Shown in pieces: positions 6,520-13,595 of a stretch of 14,114 bases of DNA (the stretch's first letter is position 1; the number at the start of each line of letters is the position of its first letter). The notes beneath the pieces were generated by a model. That model saw only the letters and a list, made by a program, of their open reading frames with translations. It was not told where the DNA came from and ran no database searches. The DNA is from Alistipes sp. (GTDB lineage: Bacteria > Bacteroidota > Bacteroidia > Bacteroidales > Rikenellaceae): assembly GCA_017559615.1 (NCBI GenBank), contig JAFYRB010000034.1, forward strand, positions 1 through 14,114, read 5' to 3'. Both the position numbers and the translations under genes were made by a program.

Positions 6520-6569
6520 GAGTTATTTCGTTTTCTTGCTCCAAGATTGATAAATTATCATAGGCAACG

Positions 6570-6600
6570 ATTGATATTCCAAAGAATATCACTATCTTTG
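6570..6600 (+). promoter_or_regulatory. Promoter of the lipoprotein operon with internal palindrome
   Basis: ATTG (6570-6573), a 19-nt spacer and a perfect TATCTTTG (6593-6600). The spacer is almost filled by the perfect inverted repeat GATATTC (6573-6579)/GAATATC (6584-6590). The leader of about 80 nt has a small GGTGCCA/TGGCATC hairpin (6624-6640). Confidence 0.78.
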
Positions 6601-6685
6601 TACCGATGTGTGATTGAGAAAATGGTGCCACGATGGCATCCAAGATTACAATTAATAAAAAACTAATTTAAATAACATTATTACT

Positions 6686-7942
6686 ATGAAGAAGTTTTTC
6701 TCATTTTTTGCCGTAGCACTTGCATCGCTCTTCGTGTTGAGCTGCGAGAAGCCAGCACCTACACCAGAAGACCCAATCATTGACCCTGTTCCAGAGGTAG
6801 TGGTATCACCAGAGGAGTTCGATGTTGAGATCTCTATCAAGGACCTCACTGCAACATCTGCAACTGCAATTGCACACCCTAACGGTATGAACCGTTACTA
6901 CTTCCGCGTTATCACAAAGATGGAGCTCGATGCTTTCGGCATCTACAACAACGACTACGAGATTTTCGAGTATATCATCGAGAACCCTAACAGCGGCGAG
7001 TGGATTACCGAGGGTAACACTACCCTCCAGTGCAACCTTGCTGCCGAGACCGAGTACCTCGCAGTAGCTTTCAACTTCGAGAACTGGGAGGCTATGCACT
7101 ATCAGCAGGATGAGATGAAGCTCTTCCGCCACGCTTTCAAGACTCCAGAGGGCGCACAGGTAGATCCTAACTCATTGTTCACAACATCGGATCTTGTTAC
7201 AAACCACACCGACTTCAACCTCACTGTAACACCTTCAAAGGCTGATGCACAGTGGACATACTACATCTGGACTAAGAAGTCATACGACGAGACTTTGGCT
7301 ACCGAGGCTAAGGCAAACATCGTTATGCGTAGCTACTTTGGCCTTAACAACATCGCTGTTGAGCAGGGCTATGGCTTCGGCGATATCATCCAGCAGGATA
7401 AGCTCGGCCGCGTTGGCACACACACAATCTCTTCATACCAGACATTGAAGAACGACACTGACTATGTAGTGGTATTGTTCTACGTTGACCCAACAACTGT
7501 TGACCCAACCGTGGTTTACGACTACAACTATGTTGCAGTGCCATTCAGAACTGCATCTCCTTCATCAGATATCGTTGCTTCACTCGAGGTATCAGACGCT
7601 GTAATCGTTAAGGATGGCTTCAAGTATGCCGTTAACTTCCTTGTTAAGACCGACAACAATGCTATCGATATGAAGGTTGGTGCACAGTTGTGGAACAACT
7701 TCGACTTTGCAAAGTACTGGGATCCAAACGATTGGTCACAGATTCAGGCATTCTTTATGTTCCGTACTTCGGTAGAGCCTACAACTCTCGCAGCTGCTAA
7801 GACTGCAGAGGGTGCTACAGTAGCATTCCCAGGTGTTGATAAGGAGGACTATGTATTCTTCTTCGAGGTACTTAACGCTGAGAATACTCCTACACAGTAC
7901 GCCGTACGCGTAACTCCAGAGATGTTCGATAACGCACAGTAA
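6686..7942 (+). CDS. Surface-type lipoprotein with beta-sandwich repeats, unknown function
   Basis: The 418-residue protein has a lipoprotein signal, MKKFFSFFAVALASLFVLSC, with C20 as the lipidated residue. A Pro/Asp/Glu-rich linker follows (CEKPAPTPEDP...). Acidic residues soon after the cysteine are compatible with, though not diagnostic of, Bacteroidota surface export. The remainder looks like consecutive Fn3/Ig-like beta-sandwich modules: about 44-150 (FDVEISIKDLTATSATA...), about 165-300 (TDFNLTVTPSKADAQWTYYIWTK...) and about 300-415 (IVASLEVSDAVIV...). Segments such as WTYYIWTKKSYDETL and YYFRVITKMELDAF occupy equivalent places in the first two. No catalytic motif is recognised. It is first in a two-gene operon, 20 bp from the second lipoprotein, and has its own palindrome-bearing promoter. 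Domain boundaries are approximate. Confidence 0.85.
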   Translation: MKKFFSFFAVALASLFVLSCEKPAPTPEDPIIDPVPEVVVSPEEFDVEISIKDLTATSATAIAHPNGMNRYYFRVITKMELDAFGIYNNDYEIFEYIIENPNSGEWITEGNTTLQCNLAAETEYLAVAFNFENWEAMHYQQDEMKLFRHAFKTPEGAQVDPNSLFTTSDLVTNHTDFNLTVTPSKADAQWTYYIWTKKSYDETLATEAKANIVMRSYFGLNNIAVEQGYGFGDIIQQDKLGRVGTHTISSYQTLKNDTDYVVVLFYVDPTTVDPTVVYDYNYVAVPFRTASPSSDIVASLEVSDAVIVKDGFKYAVNFLVKTDNNAIDMKVGAQLWNNFDFAKYWDPNDWSQIQAFFMFRTSVEPTTLAAAKTAEGATVAFPGVDKEDYVFFFEVLNAENTPTQYAVRVTPEMFDNAQ

Positions 7943-7962
7943 CCAAACATACGAAGATTAGT

Positions 7963-9360
7963 ATGAAGAAGTTTTTTAACATATTTGCCGTTTTGGCCCT
8001 CGCACTTGGCTTTGTAGCTTGCGAGGGACCAAACGACGAGCCTCAGGAGGCAAAGAAGCCTGTACTTACTGCCGACAAGAGCACAATTGTAGCTGATGGT
8101 GCCGATAAGGTAACCTTCACAGCTACGGTTGATGGCGTTGCCAATGCCGAGATTATGATTATCGCACTCAAGGATAACTCTATTCTCGAGGGCAATACCT
8201 TCACAACTACCACTCCAGGTACATATCAGTTCAAGGCTGTATATGGCAACGAGTCTTCGGACGTTGTGGAGATTACAGCTACCGAGGCCGAGAAGATTAT
8301 CACTCTCGAGGCTGATAAGAGCGAGATTGTTGCAGATGACACCGAGGCTGTAACCTTCACCGTAAAGGTTGATGGTGCGGAGGTTAGCAACGGCTATGAG
8401 ATTATCAACCTCGTCTACAACGTAGCCCTCGAGGGTAACACCTTCACCTCCAACGTAGCTGGCGAGTTCCGCTTCAAGGCTAAGTTCCAGGAGTGGGAGT
8501 CTAACGAGGTAATGGTAACGGCAACGGCTCAGGAGGTCCCCGTAGAGAAGAGCCTCACTCTCACCGCTACCCCTAACCGCATCAAGGCCGATGGCTCCGA
8601 AAAGACAACCTTCACCGTACTCTATGGCCAGGAGGATGTCACTGCCGAGGCAGAAATCTATAACGTCAATACCGAAGAGGTACTCCAGGACAACACCTTC
8701 TCTACTACCAAAGTAGGTACCCACCTCTTCCGCGCTCGCTACAATGGCCTAACCACTGGCGTGAGCACCAGTATAGATGCTTACGACCCAAGTTGGGAGG
8801 GTAAGTACGAGGCAGGTATGTACTACAACGAGAATGGTGTGGAGGGCGTAATCTTCGCCATCAAGGAGCACAACAACCCAGTCGCTGGCGTGAGCGTCAT
8901 CTACTGCTACGTTATGTCTATGGACGAGGCCGACTTGGAGTGGTCTACCGAGCAGGTGGAACTCTCTTACGCCAACTCTACCTGGGGCGCTTGGATTACC
9001 GAGGATATCTTCTCGGAGACACGCGATGGCCGCGACATCAACAAATACCCAGCCTTTAAGTGGTGCGTGGAGCACGGCGATGGCTGGTTCCTCCCATCTC
9101 AGACCGAGATGCAGTGGATGTGGGATGCCGTGTCGGGCGGTACCCACAAGTTCGAGAACGAGAGCGTAGCGCAGTTCAATAAGACCCTCACCGACAACGG
9201 TGGCGAGCCTTTGAACGAGACCTTCTACTGGTCATCTACAGGCCTCGACAAGAGCAGCTCTATCGCAGTAGCCTTTATGGAGAACAGCGTTATCTGCCTC
9301 GAGTCTACTCGCGACAAGTGCTACAGCGTGCGTGCAGCATACCGCTTCAGACTCAACTAA
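7963..9360 (+). CDS. Lipoprotein with three Ig-like repeats and a C-terminal DUF1566/Lcl-like domain
   Basis: The 465-residue protein has a lipoprotein signal ending FVAC with C20. Three tandem Ig-like modules follow, at about 33-107, 112-190 and 197-275. Each starts LTADKS/LEADKS/LTATPN, continues with (V)ADGxxxVTFTV and has a GNTFTTTxxGTYxFKA-type core. The C-terminal about 190 residues carry the signature of DUF1566/Lcl C-terminal domains, which adopt a C-type-lectin-like fold: GDGWFLPSQTEM (372-383), FYWSST (421-426) and CYSVRAAYRF (453-462). The layout suggests three stalk modules presenting a ligand-binding head at the cell surface (inference). It is cotranscribed with the preceding lipoprotein (20-bp gap, similar MKKFF signal). 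Ligand unknown. Codons in the last third favour C-ending forms more than the repeats do, which may reflect different module ages. Confidence 0.87.
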   Translation: MKKFFNIFAVLALALGFVACEGPNDEPQEAKKPVLTADKSTIVADGADKVTFTATVDGVANAEIMIIALKDNSILEGNTFTTTTPGTYQFKAVYGNESSDVVEITATEAEKIITLEADKSEIVADDTEAVTFTVKVDGAEVSNGYEIINLVYNVALEGNTFTSNVAGEFRFKAKFQEWESNEVMVTATAQEVPVEKSLTLTATPNRIKADGSEKTTFTVLYGQEDVTAEAEIYNVNTEEVLQDNTFSTTKVGTHLFRARYNGLTTGVSTSIDAYDPSWEGKYEAGMYYNENGVEGVIFAIKEHNNPVAGVSVIYCYVMSMDEADLEWSTEQVELSYANSTWGAWITEDIFSETRDGRDINKYPAFKWCVEHGDGWFLPSQTEMQWMWDAVSGGTHKFENESVAQFNKTLTDNGGEPLNETFYWSSTGLDKSSSIAVAFMENSVICLESTRDKCYSVRAAYRFRLN

Positions 9361-9373
9361 GCCACTCCACAAC

Positions 9374-9428
9374 GGGGCGACTCGGGTGGTTTAGGCTACC
9401 CAATGGGGCGACTCGGGTGGTTTAGGCT
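9374..9428. repeat. Tandem direct repeat, 2 x 24 bp with a 31-bp period
   Basis: Identical 24-bp units at 9374-9397 and 9405-9428, beginning GGGGCGACTC and ending GGTTTAGGCT, are separated by 7 nt (ACCCAAT). The first unit plus its spacer can fold GGGTGG/CTACCC; the second cannot fold as well. It lies 13 bp after the lipoprotein stop and upstream of the terminator, so it is in the transcript's 3' untranslated region. Confidence 0.85.
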
Positions 9429-9445
9429 CTCCAGAGCAACAACCT

Positions 9446-9491
9446 TAGGGAGGTTAGGGTGATTTTATCCCCTTGCCTCCCTATTTCTTTT
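9446..9491 (+). terminator. Rho-independent terminator of the lipoprotein operon
   Basis: The outer stem TAGGGAGG (9446-9453)/CCTCCCTA (9476-9483) is perfect over 8 bp. A second inner GGG/CCC pairing brackets TGATTTTAT, and TTTCTTTTT follows (9484-9491). Confidence 0.8.
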
Positions 9492-9502
9492 AAAAAAATC
9501 GT

Positions 9503-9510
9503 TACCTTTG
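9503..9510 (+). promoter_or_regulatory. thiL -7 promoter element, very close to the start codon
   Basis: A perfect TACCTTTG ends only 5 nt before the thiL ATG at 9516. No good TTTG box lies 19-21 nt upstream, where the terminator's CCTCCCTA arm occupies the position. If used, it would give an essentially leaderless mRNA. Confidence 0.55.
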
Positions 9511-9515
9511 CGCCT

Positions 9516-10451
9516 ATGAAAAAGGGCGAATTTTCTTTTATTGGCGACATCGCCACACTCTTCGGCACACTACCCCACCACGGCTTCGAACCTATCGGCG
9601 ACGACTGCACGGTCTTGCCCCTGGGCGATGAGGCACTGGTGATGACAACGGATATGCTGGTCGAGGATATACACTTCCTACGCGGAGCCTCTTCCGCCGA
9701 GGAGGTGGGACAAAAATCTCTCTACGTAAACCTCTCGGATGTGGCCGCTATGGGAGCAACCCCCCTAGCTACACTGCTCAGCCTCGCTCTGCCAGAGTCG
9801 GCACAGGGCGAATGGGCCGAGGCCTTTATGCGTGGCTACCACGCCGTAGCACAGAGGGAGGGTGTAGCCCTGGTCGGAGGCGATACCACAGCCTCACGCG
9901 ACAAGATTACCATCAATGTCGTAGCCATCGGTCGCGCCCCACTCGCAAATATCAAGCGTCGCTCGGCAGCAAAAGTTGGCGACGTAATTGCCGTAACTGG
10001 TAAGCTCGGCATATCGTCGAAGGGCCTTGTGGATATAATGTTTGGCGACCTAAACACCGAGGCCGCGAAGGTTCACCGCCGTGGTCAGGCACGTACTGCG
10101 GAGGGTGCGTGGCTTGGAGCGCGCGAGGAGGTACACGCAATGATGGATATCTCGGATGGCATAGGCTCCGACATCAAGCATATTATGGAGCAGTCGAAGG
10201 TGGGTGCTACGATAAACCTTGAGCAGGTGCCTACCGACTACGACATACGTTACGCCACAACGGGAGGCGAGGATTATGAGTTGCTGCTAACCATCGAGCC
10301 AGAGTCATTTAATGCAATAGCGCAGGCTCTCTATGACGCTACGGGCACCACACTTACGGCAATAGGCACAATCACCGACACCGAGACACTCACGTGGCTC
10401 GACAACGGCGTACCTTCAGATATTGAAATTCGAGGATTTGAGCACTTCTAA
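9516..10451 (+). CDS. thiL: Thiamine-monophosphate kinase
   Basis: This 311-residue cytoplasmic kinase converts thiamine monophosphate plus ATP to thiamine pyrophosphate, the last step of the pathway. It has the AIR-synthase-like two-domain fold and the ThiL motifs in order: IGDDCTVL (27-34), TTDMLVEDIHF (44-54), LSDVAAMGA (73-81), GGDTTAS (121-127), DISDGIGSD (211-219) and GEDYELL (251-257). The first, second and DISDG blocks supply the Mg-binding aspartates. The start at 9516 gives the usual short GEFSFI lead-in; the in-frame ATG at 9459 would add 19 residues and lies in the preceding terminator. No other thi genes are adjacent. Its stop codon overlaps that of the opposing flippase gene (shared 10448-10451). 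Confidence 0.95.
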   Translation: MKKGEFSFIGDIATLFGTLPHHGFEPIGDDCTVLPLGDEALVMTTDMLVEDIHFLRGASSAEEVGQKSLYVNLSDVAAMGATPLATLLSLALPESAQGEWAEAFMRGYHAVAQREGVALVGGDTTASRDKITINVVAIGRAPLANIKRRSAAKVGDVIAVTGKLGISSKGLVDIMFGDLNTEAAKVHRRGQARTAEGAWLGAREEVHAMMDISDGIGSDIKHIMEQSKVGATINLEQVPTDYDIRYATTGGEDYELLLTIEPESFNAIAQALYDATGTTLTAIGTITDTETLTWLDNGVPSDIEIRGFEHF

Positions 10452-11908
10452 TGCTCTGATTTTGAAAGAGTTGCTCGAAGAAGAGCTAACGCCTCACCCA
10501 GGGCGTTGATACGGCACAACCACGCGCCACCAAGATATGTTACTCCAGCAACAAGAACGCCTAAAAGTAGGCGTAAAGCAACGTGCAACGATGCGAAGTA
10601 TGGCTGCGATATCCTTACCGCCACAAACATCACCGCAGCAAGAATCATCGAGGGTGCTATGCGACGCAGGATCTCTACGATGTTGCACGACACGTAACGC
10701 ATAGCAGTAGCAGCATTAAGCAACCACTCCACAAGTGCCATCGCGGATATTCCCCACGCCACAGCCTCGACACCAAAAGGTATTGTAACTGCAAGTATAA
10801 TGGTCTGTATCAGGCGCTTAACAACCTCAAGGCGGACTATAACGCCACCATCGCTGCGGCTCTTAAGCACATTATACGCAACAATACTCAAGGGATAGAA
10901 CAACCCCGAGAGTGCCAAAATCTCGAAGAACGGCACCGTAGGCATCCACTTCTGGCCCAAGAGCAACATAAACATATCGCTCGCAACGGCAATCATACCC
11001 AACATCACGGGGAACAACACAAACGACAGCAGCTCAACAATACGCAAGTAGCCAGCCGTAAACTTCTCATCATTCTCCTTCAGTTGCGCCAGTGCAGGGA
11101 ATGTAACGCCCTGAACAGCCTGAACGGTAGAGATTACGGGGAGGTCCTTAAGTTTCTGCGCCTGAGAGTAGTAGCCCAACATCGAGGTGTTATGAATCTT
11201 ACCGATAAACAACTGCGCTACATTATTATATATAGAGGCGATAAGGTCGGTAAGAAGAAGGCGTAGCGAGAATGGCGCCATCTTGCGTAACGCATCGAGG
11301 CTCACAGGAGCATCTGTACGCCAGCGACGTATCGACCAAAATGCCACAGCCTTGATACCCATCATAAGCAGTCGCTGTGCCACCAATGCCCATATACCCC
11401 ACCCTGCAACGGCCATAACAACAGCCACAATGCCACTGATAAGCGATGCCGAGAAGACAATCTTCGAGAGCAACGCAAAGCGGAACTCTCGCGTGAACAT
11501 CACGGTCTGCACCACACAAAGGGCATTGATAGGAAGAATAAGGAAGAGAATAGGTGCGATGTCCAAGATTATGGGTGTGTCGTAGAGTCGTGAAACGGGA
11601 TGTGCTACGGCAATAAGCACAAAGTATAACACGATGGACATCAGCAAGTTAAAGCGAAGCACCGTACGGTAATCGCTATCCGTAGGTGACTCCTTACGAA
11701 TAAGTGTCTGCGAAAATCCGCTGTCGACAATAGCCAAAGCAACAGAGGTAAAGAAGGTCATAATGGCCATAACGCCAAAGTCCTCGGGCATAAGCTCACG
11801 TGCGACGATGATGCTTACGACCATCTGCACAACCATCGTGAGCAGCTTCTCCGAGAAGCTCCACGCTATACCCGACGCAACCTTGCGCTCCAACCTCTGC
11901 TCCGCCAT
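10448..11908 (-). CDS. Lipopolysaccharide/polysaccharide flippase (Wzx-like, MOP superfamily)
   Basis: This 486-residue, very hydrophobic membrane protein has roughly 12-14 transmembrane helices and the MOP-exporter N terminus (VASGIAWSFSEKLLTMVVQMVVSIIVARELMPEDFGVMAI). Further WzxC/RfbX-like features are LIRKE after the second helix, FSLRLLLTDLIASIYNNVAQLFIGK near the middle, and LGYYSQAQKLKDLPV before the second half. Such proteins flip undecaprenyl-linked O-antigen, exopolysaccharide or related units across the inner membrane. The substrate cannot be inferred because no glycosyltransferases are adjacent. It lies 3 bp downstream of aroQ, so the two are cotranscribed. At its 3' end its TAG overlaps the thiL stop by 4 bp, leaving no room for a dedicated terminator. 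Confidence 0.9.
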   Translation of the reverse strand: MAEQRLERKVASGIAWSFSEKLLTMVVQMVVSIIVARELMPEDFGVMAIMTFFTSVALAIVDSGFSQTLIRKESPTDSDYRTVLRFNLLMSIVLYFVLIAVAHPVSRLYDTPIILDIAPILFLILPINALCVVQTVMFTREFRFALLSKIVFSASLISGIVAVVMAVAGWGIWALVAQRLLMMGIKAVAFWSIRRWRTDAPVSLDALRKMAPFSLRLLLTDLIASIYNNVAQLFIGKIHNTSMLGYYSQAQKLKDLPVISTVQAVQGVTFPALAQLKENDEKFTAGYLRIVELLSFVLFPVMLGMIAVASDMFMLLLGQKWMPTVPFFEILALSGLFYPLSIVAYNVLKSRSDGGVIVRLEVVKRLIQTIILAVTIPFGVEAVAWGISAMALVEWLLNAATAMRYVSCNIVEILRRIAPSMILAAVMFVAVRISQPYFASLHVALRLLLGVLVAGVTYLGGAWLCRINALGEALALLRATLSKSEH

Positions 11909-11911
11909 ACG

Positions 11912-12328
11912 CTAACCAATTAGATGCTCAACAGCCAAGCGATAGGACTCCATACCGAAGCCCATAATAGTTCCCACTGCCGCAGGTGCCAACATAGACA
12001 CGTGGCGGAAATCCTCGCGCGAAAGAATCGAGGAGATATGTACCTCAACAACAGGCGTAGAGATAGCCGACATAGCATCGCGGATAACAACAGAGGTGTG
12101 AGTGTAGCCACCAGCATTTAGAACAATGCCATCGTACTCACCCTCAGCGCGTTGCAACGCCTCGACAATCTCGCCCTCGATATTCGACTGATAGTAATCG
12201 AGAGTATGCTCTGGATAACGTGCGCGAAGAGCCTCGAGGTAATCCTCGAAGCTCTCACGTCCGTATATCTCAGGTTGGCGACGCCCCAAGAGATTGAGGT
12301 TCGCCCCGTTGATAATCAATATTTTCAT
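11912..12328 (-). CDS. aroQ: Type II 3-dehydroquinate dehydratase
   Basis: This 138-residue cytoplasmic enzyme dehydrates 3-dehydroquinate to 3-dehydroshikimate in the shikimate pathway; type II enzymes are flavodoxin-like and dodecameric. The key features are NLNLLGRRQPEIYG (10-23) with catalytic Y22, NAGGYTHTSV (71-80) with substrate-binding N71, EVHISS (95-100) with H97, and the conserved SREDFRHVS loop. A small oddity is NGANLN at 7-12, where most relatives have NGPNLN. Length is typical. It is first in a two-gene unit with the flippase (3-bp gap). No clear consensus promoter is seen upstream; AT-rich TAAATTT sequences at 12346-12380 are weak candidates. Confidence 0.95.
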   Translation of the reverse strand: MKILIINGANLNLLGRRQPEIYGRESFEDYLEALRARYPEHTLDYYQSNIEGEIVEALQRAEGEYDGIVLNAGGYTHTSVVIRDAMSAISTPVVEVHISSILSREDFRHVSMLAPAAVGTIMGFGMESYRLAVEHLIG

Positions 12329-12501
12329 CGCCTAAAAATATTAGCGAAATTTAGCACTTAAATCAGCGCAACTAAATTTATCGTTAGAAGGTATTAGATG
12401 TGGTGGCTTATCGCAGATTGCAAATCCGCAGTTTACTTGGCGTAAATGAGGTATTTGCAAGCAAGTAAGAGACCACAGATGATACCTTATCACTATAAAT
12501 T
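12329..12501. other. Intergenic region with a large inverted repeat between buk and aroQ
   Basis: This has no coding sequence and no perfect -7 box. Its main content is an imperfect inverted repeat, 12388-12410 against 12466-12488. AAGGTAT pairs with ATACCTT, TGTGGT with ACCACA and CTTA with TAAG, separated by 4x4 and 2x2 mismatches (17 of 23 positions). Between the arms sit two further hairpins: 12413-12429 (GCAGATT/AATCCGC, one mismatch) and 12433-12468 (TTACTTG/CAAGTAA with an inner GTAAAT/ATTTGC). The arms lack a U-tract, so this is not a standard terminator. Confidence 0.65.
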
Positions 12502-13569
12502 TTAGTACTCCTTGGCTACAGTCTCACCCTTCAATACGCGAAGAGCGTTCTCTGCCAATGACTCAAGCTCATTCTCACCTGGGTAAATCTTGATAGGTGC
12601 GAGGAACTTACAGTAGTCAATGATAACCTCATTTACGCAGTCGTTCCAAGCGATACCACCTGTGAGAAGGATAGCGTCAACCTTACCCTTCAACACTACT
12701 GCCATCTCGCCAATGTACTTAGCAACAGAGTATGCCATAGTGTCGAGCATAAAGCGTGCCTCAGCATCACCATTTGCAGCACGTACCTCGTTGAGCTCCT
12801 GAACGTTGTTGCAGTTTACGTGATCTACAAGACCACCCTTACCTGCCAACAACTTCTTAATCTCACCCTTGTCGTACTTACCTGAGAAGCAGAGGTCTAC
12901 CAAGTCACCTGCTGGCAAGCAACCAGCGCGCTCTGGAGCCAATGGACCGTCACCATCAAGAGCATTGTTAGTATCAATAACACGGCCCTGATAGTGTGCC
13001 GATACAGAAATACCACCACCCATATGCACTACTACAAGGTTAAGCTCCTCGTAAGGACGACCTACCTCCTTAGCATAGCGACGTGCGATAGCCTTCTGGT
13101 TCAAAGCGTGGAAGATAGAGCGACGTGGAAGCTCCTTAAGACCGCTAACACGTGCCATATCCTGAAGCTCATCAACAACAACAGGGTCTGCAATGTATGC
13201 CTCAACACCTGCTGCATCAGCGATGCGGCGTGCAATCAAAGCACCGAGGTTGCTGGCGTGCTGACGCTTTGGTGCTACGAGGTCGGCAATCATAGCCTCA
13301 CCTACACGGTAAACACCACCCTCGATAGGGCGCATCAAACCACCACGACCAATAACAGCGTCGAGTGATGTAAGCTCAATACCATCAGCCTTCAAAGCGT
13401 CGAGGATAATCTCCAAACGCCACTCCAACTGGTCAGCAACAGATGCAAAACGTGCAATCTCCTCTGCCGAGTGGCTGAGCTTCAAGGTCTGAACCTGTGC
13501 CATATCCTCGAACAAAGCTACCTTTGTTGAAGTAGAGCCAGGGTTGATTGTTAAGATTCTATAAGCCAT
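12502..13569 (-). CDS. buk: Butyrate kinase
   Basis: This 355-residue ASKHA-superfamily kinase, related to acetate kinase, converts butyryl phosphate and ADP to butyrate and ATP; relatives also accept isobutyrate, valerate or isovalerate. Signatures: phosphate-binding ILTINPGSTSTKVALFED (5-22), GRGGLMRPIEGG, HASNLGALIA, DPVVVDELQDMARVSGL, RRSIFHALNQKAIAR, HMGGGISVSAH (adenosine/phosphate loop), LDGDGPLAPERAG and LTGGIAWND near the C terminus. Length matches the family. It lies 26 bp downstream of ptb on the same strand, the standard ptb-buk order, so the pair yields ATP from an acyl-CoA. Whether the native product is butyrate or a branched acid depends on upstream genes outside the window. 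Confidence 0.95.
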   Translation of the reverse strand: MAYRILTINPGSTSTKVALFEDMAQVQTLKLSHSAEEIARFASVADQLEWRLEIILDALKADGIELTSLDAVIGRGGLMRPIEGGVYRVGEAMIADLVAPKRQHASNLGALIARRIADAAGVEAYIADPVVVDELQDMARVSGLKELPRRSIFHALNQKAIARRYAKEVGRPYEELNLVVVHMGGGISVSAHYQGRVIDTNNALDGDGPLAPERAGCLPAGDLVDLCFSGKYDKGEIKKLLAGKGGLVDHVNCNNVQELNEVRAANGDAEARFMLDTMAYSVAKYIGEMAVVLKGKVDAILLTGGIAWNDCVNEVIIDYCKFLAPIKIYPGENELESLAENALRVLKGETVAKEY

Positions 13570-13595
13570 AATATATGTTATTAACTTATTCGAAA

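Noticed and set aside
7849..8724. 291-codon minus-strand open frame antisense to the lipoprotein genes
   Set aside because: It is a Leu/Tyr-rich mirror of the codon pattern of the plus-strand genes, has no recognisable domain and spans the junction of two well-supported genes.
8860..9360. Variable region of a diversity-generating retroelement at the lectin-like 3' end
   Set aside because: The C-type-lectin-like fold invited the idea, but no reverse transcriptase, template repeat or adenine-biased codon cluster is visible in the window.
9374..9428. CRISPR array
   Set aside because: Only two repeat units with a 7-nt gap and no cas genes; spacing is too short for CRISPR spacers.
9361..9515. 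TPP riboswitch upstream of thiL
   Set aside because: I see no CUGAGA or GCUAGG-type THI-box conserved blocks, and the region is occupied by the repeat, terminator and -7 box.
10583..11266. 227-codon plus-strand open frame opposite the flippase gene
   Set aside because: The His/Asn/Arg-rich translation is a shadow of the hydrophobic membrane protein on the other strand.
12388..12488. tRNA-like cloverleaf or ordinary terminator
   Set aside because: No TTCGA loop, CCA-end geometry or anticodon arm is present, and there is no U-tract after either arm.
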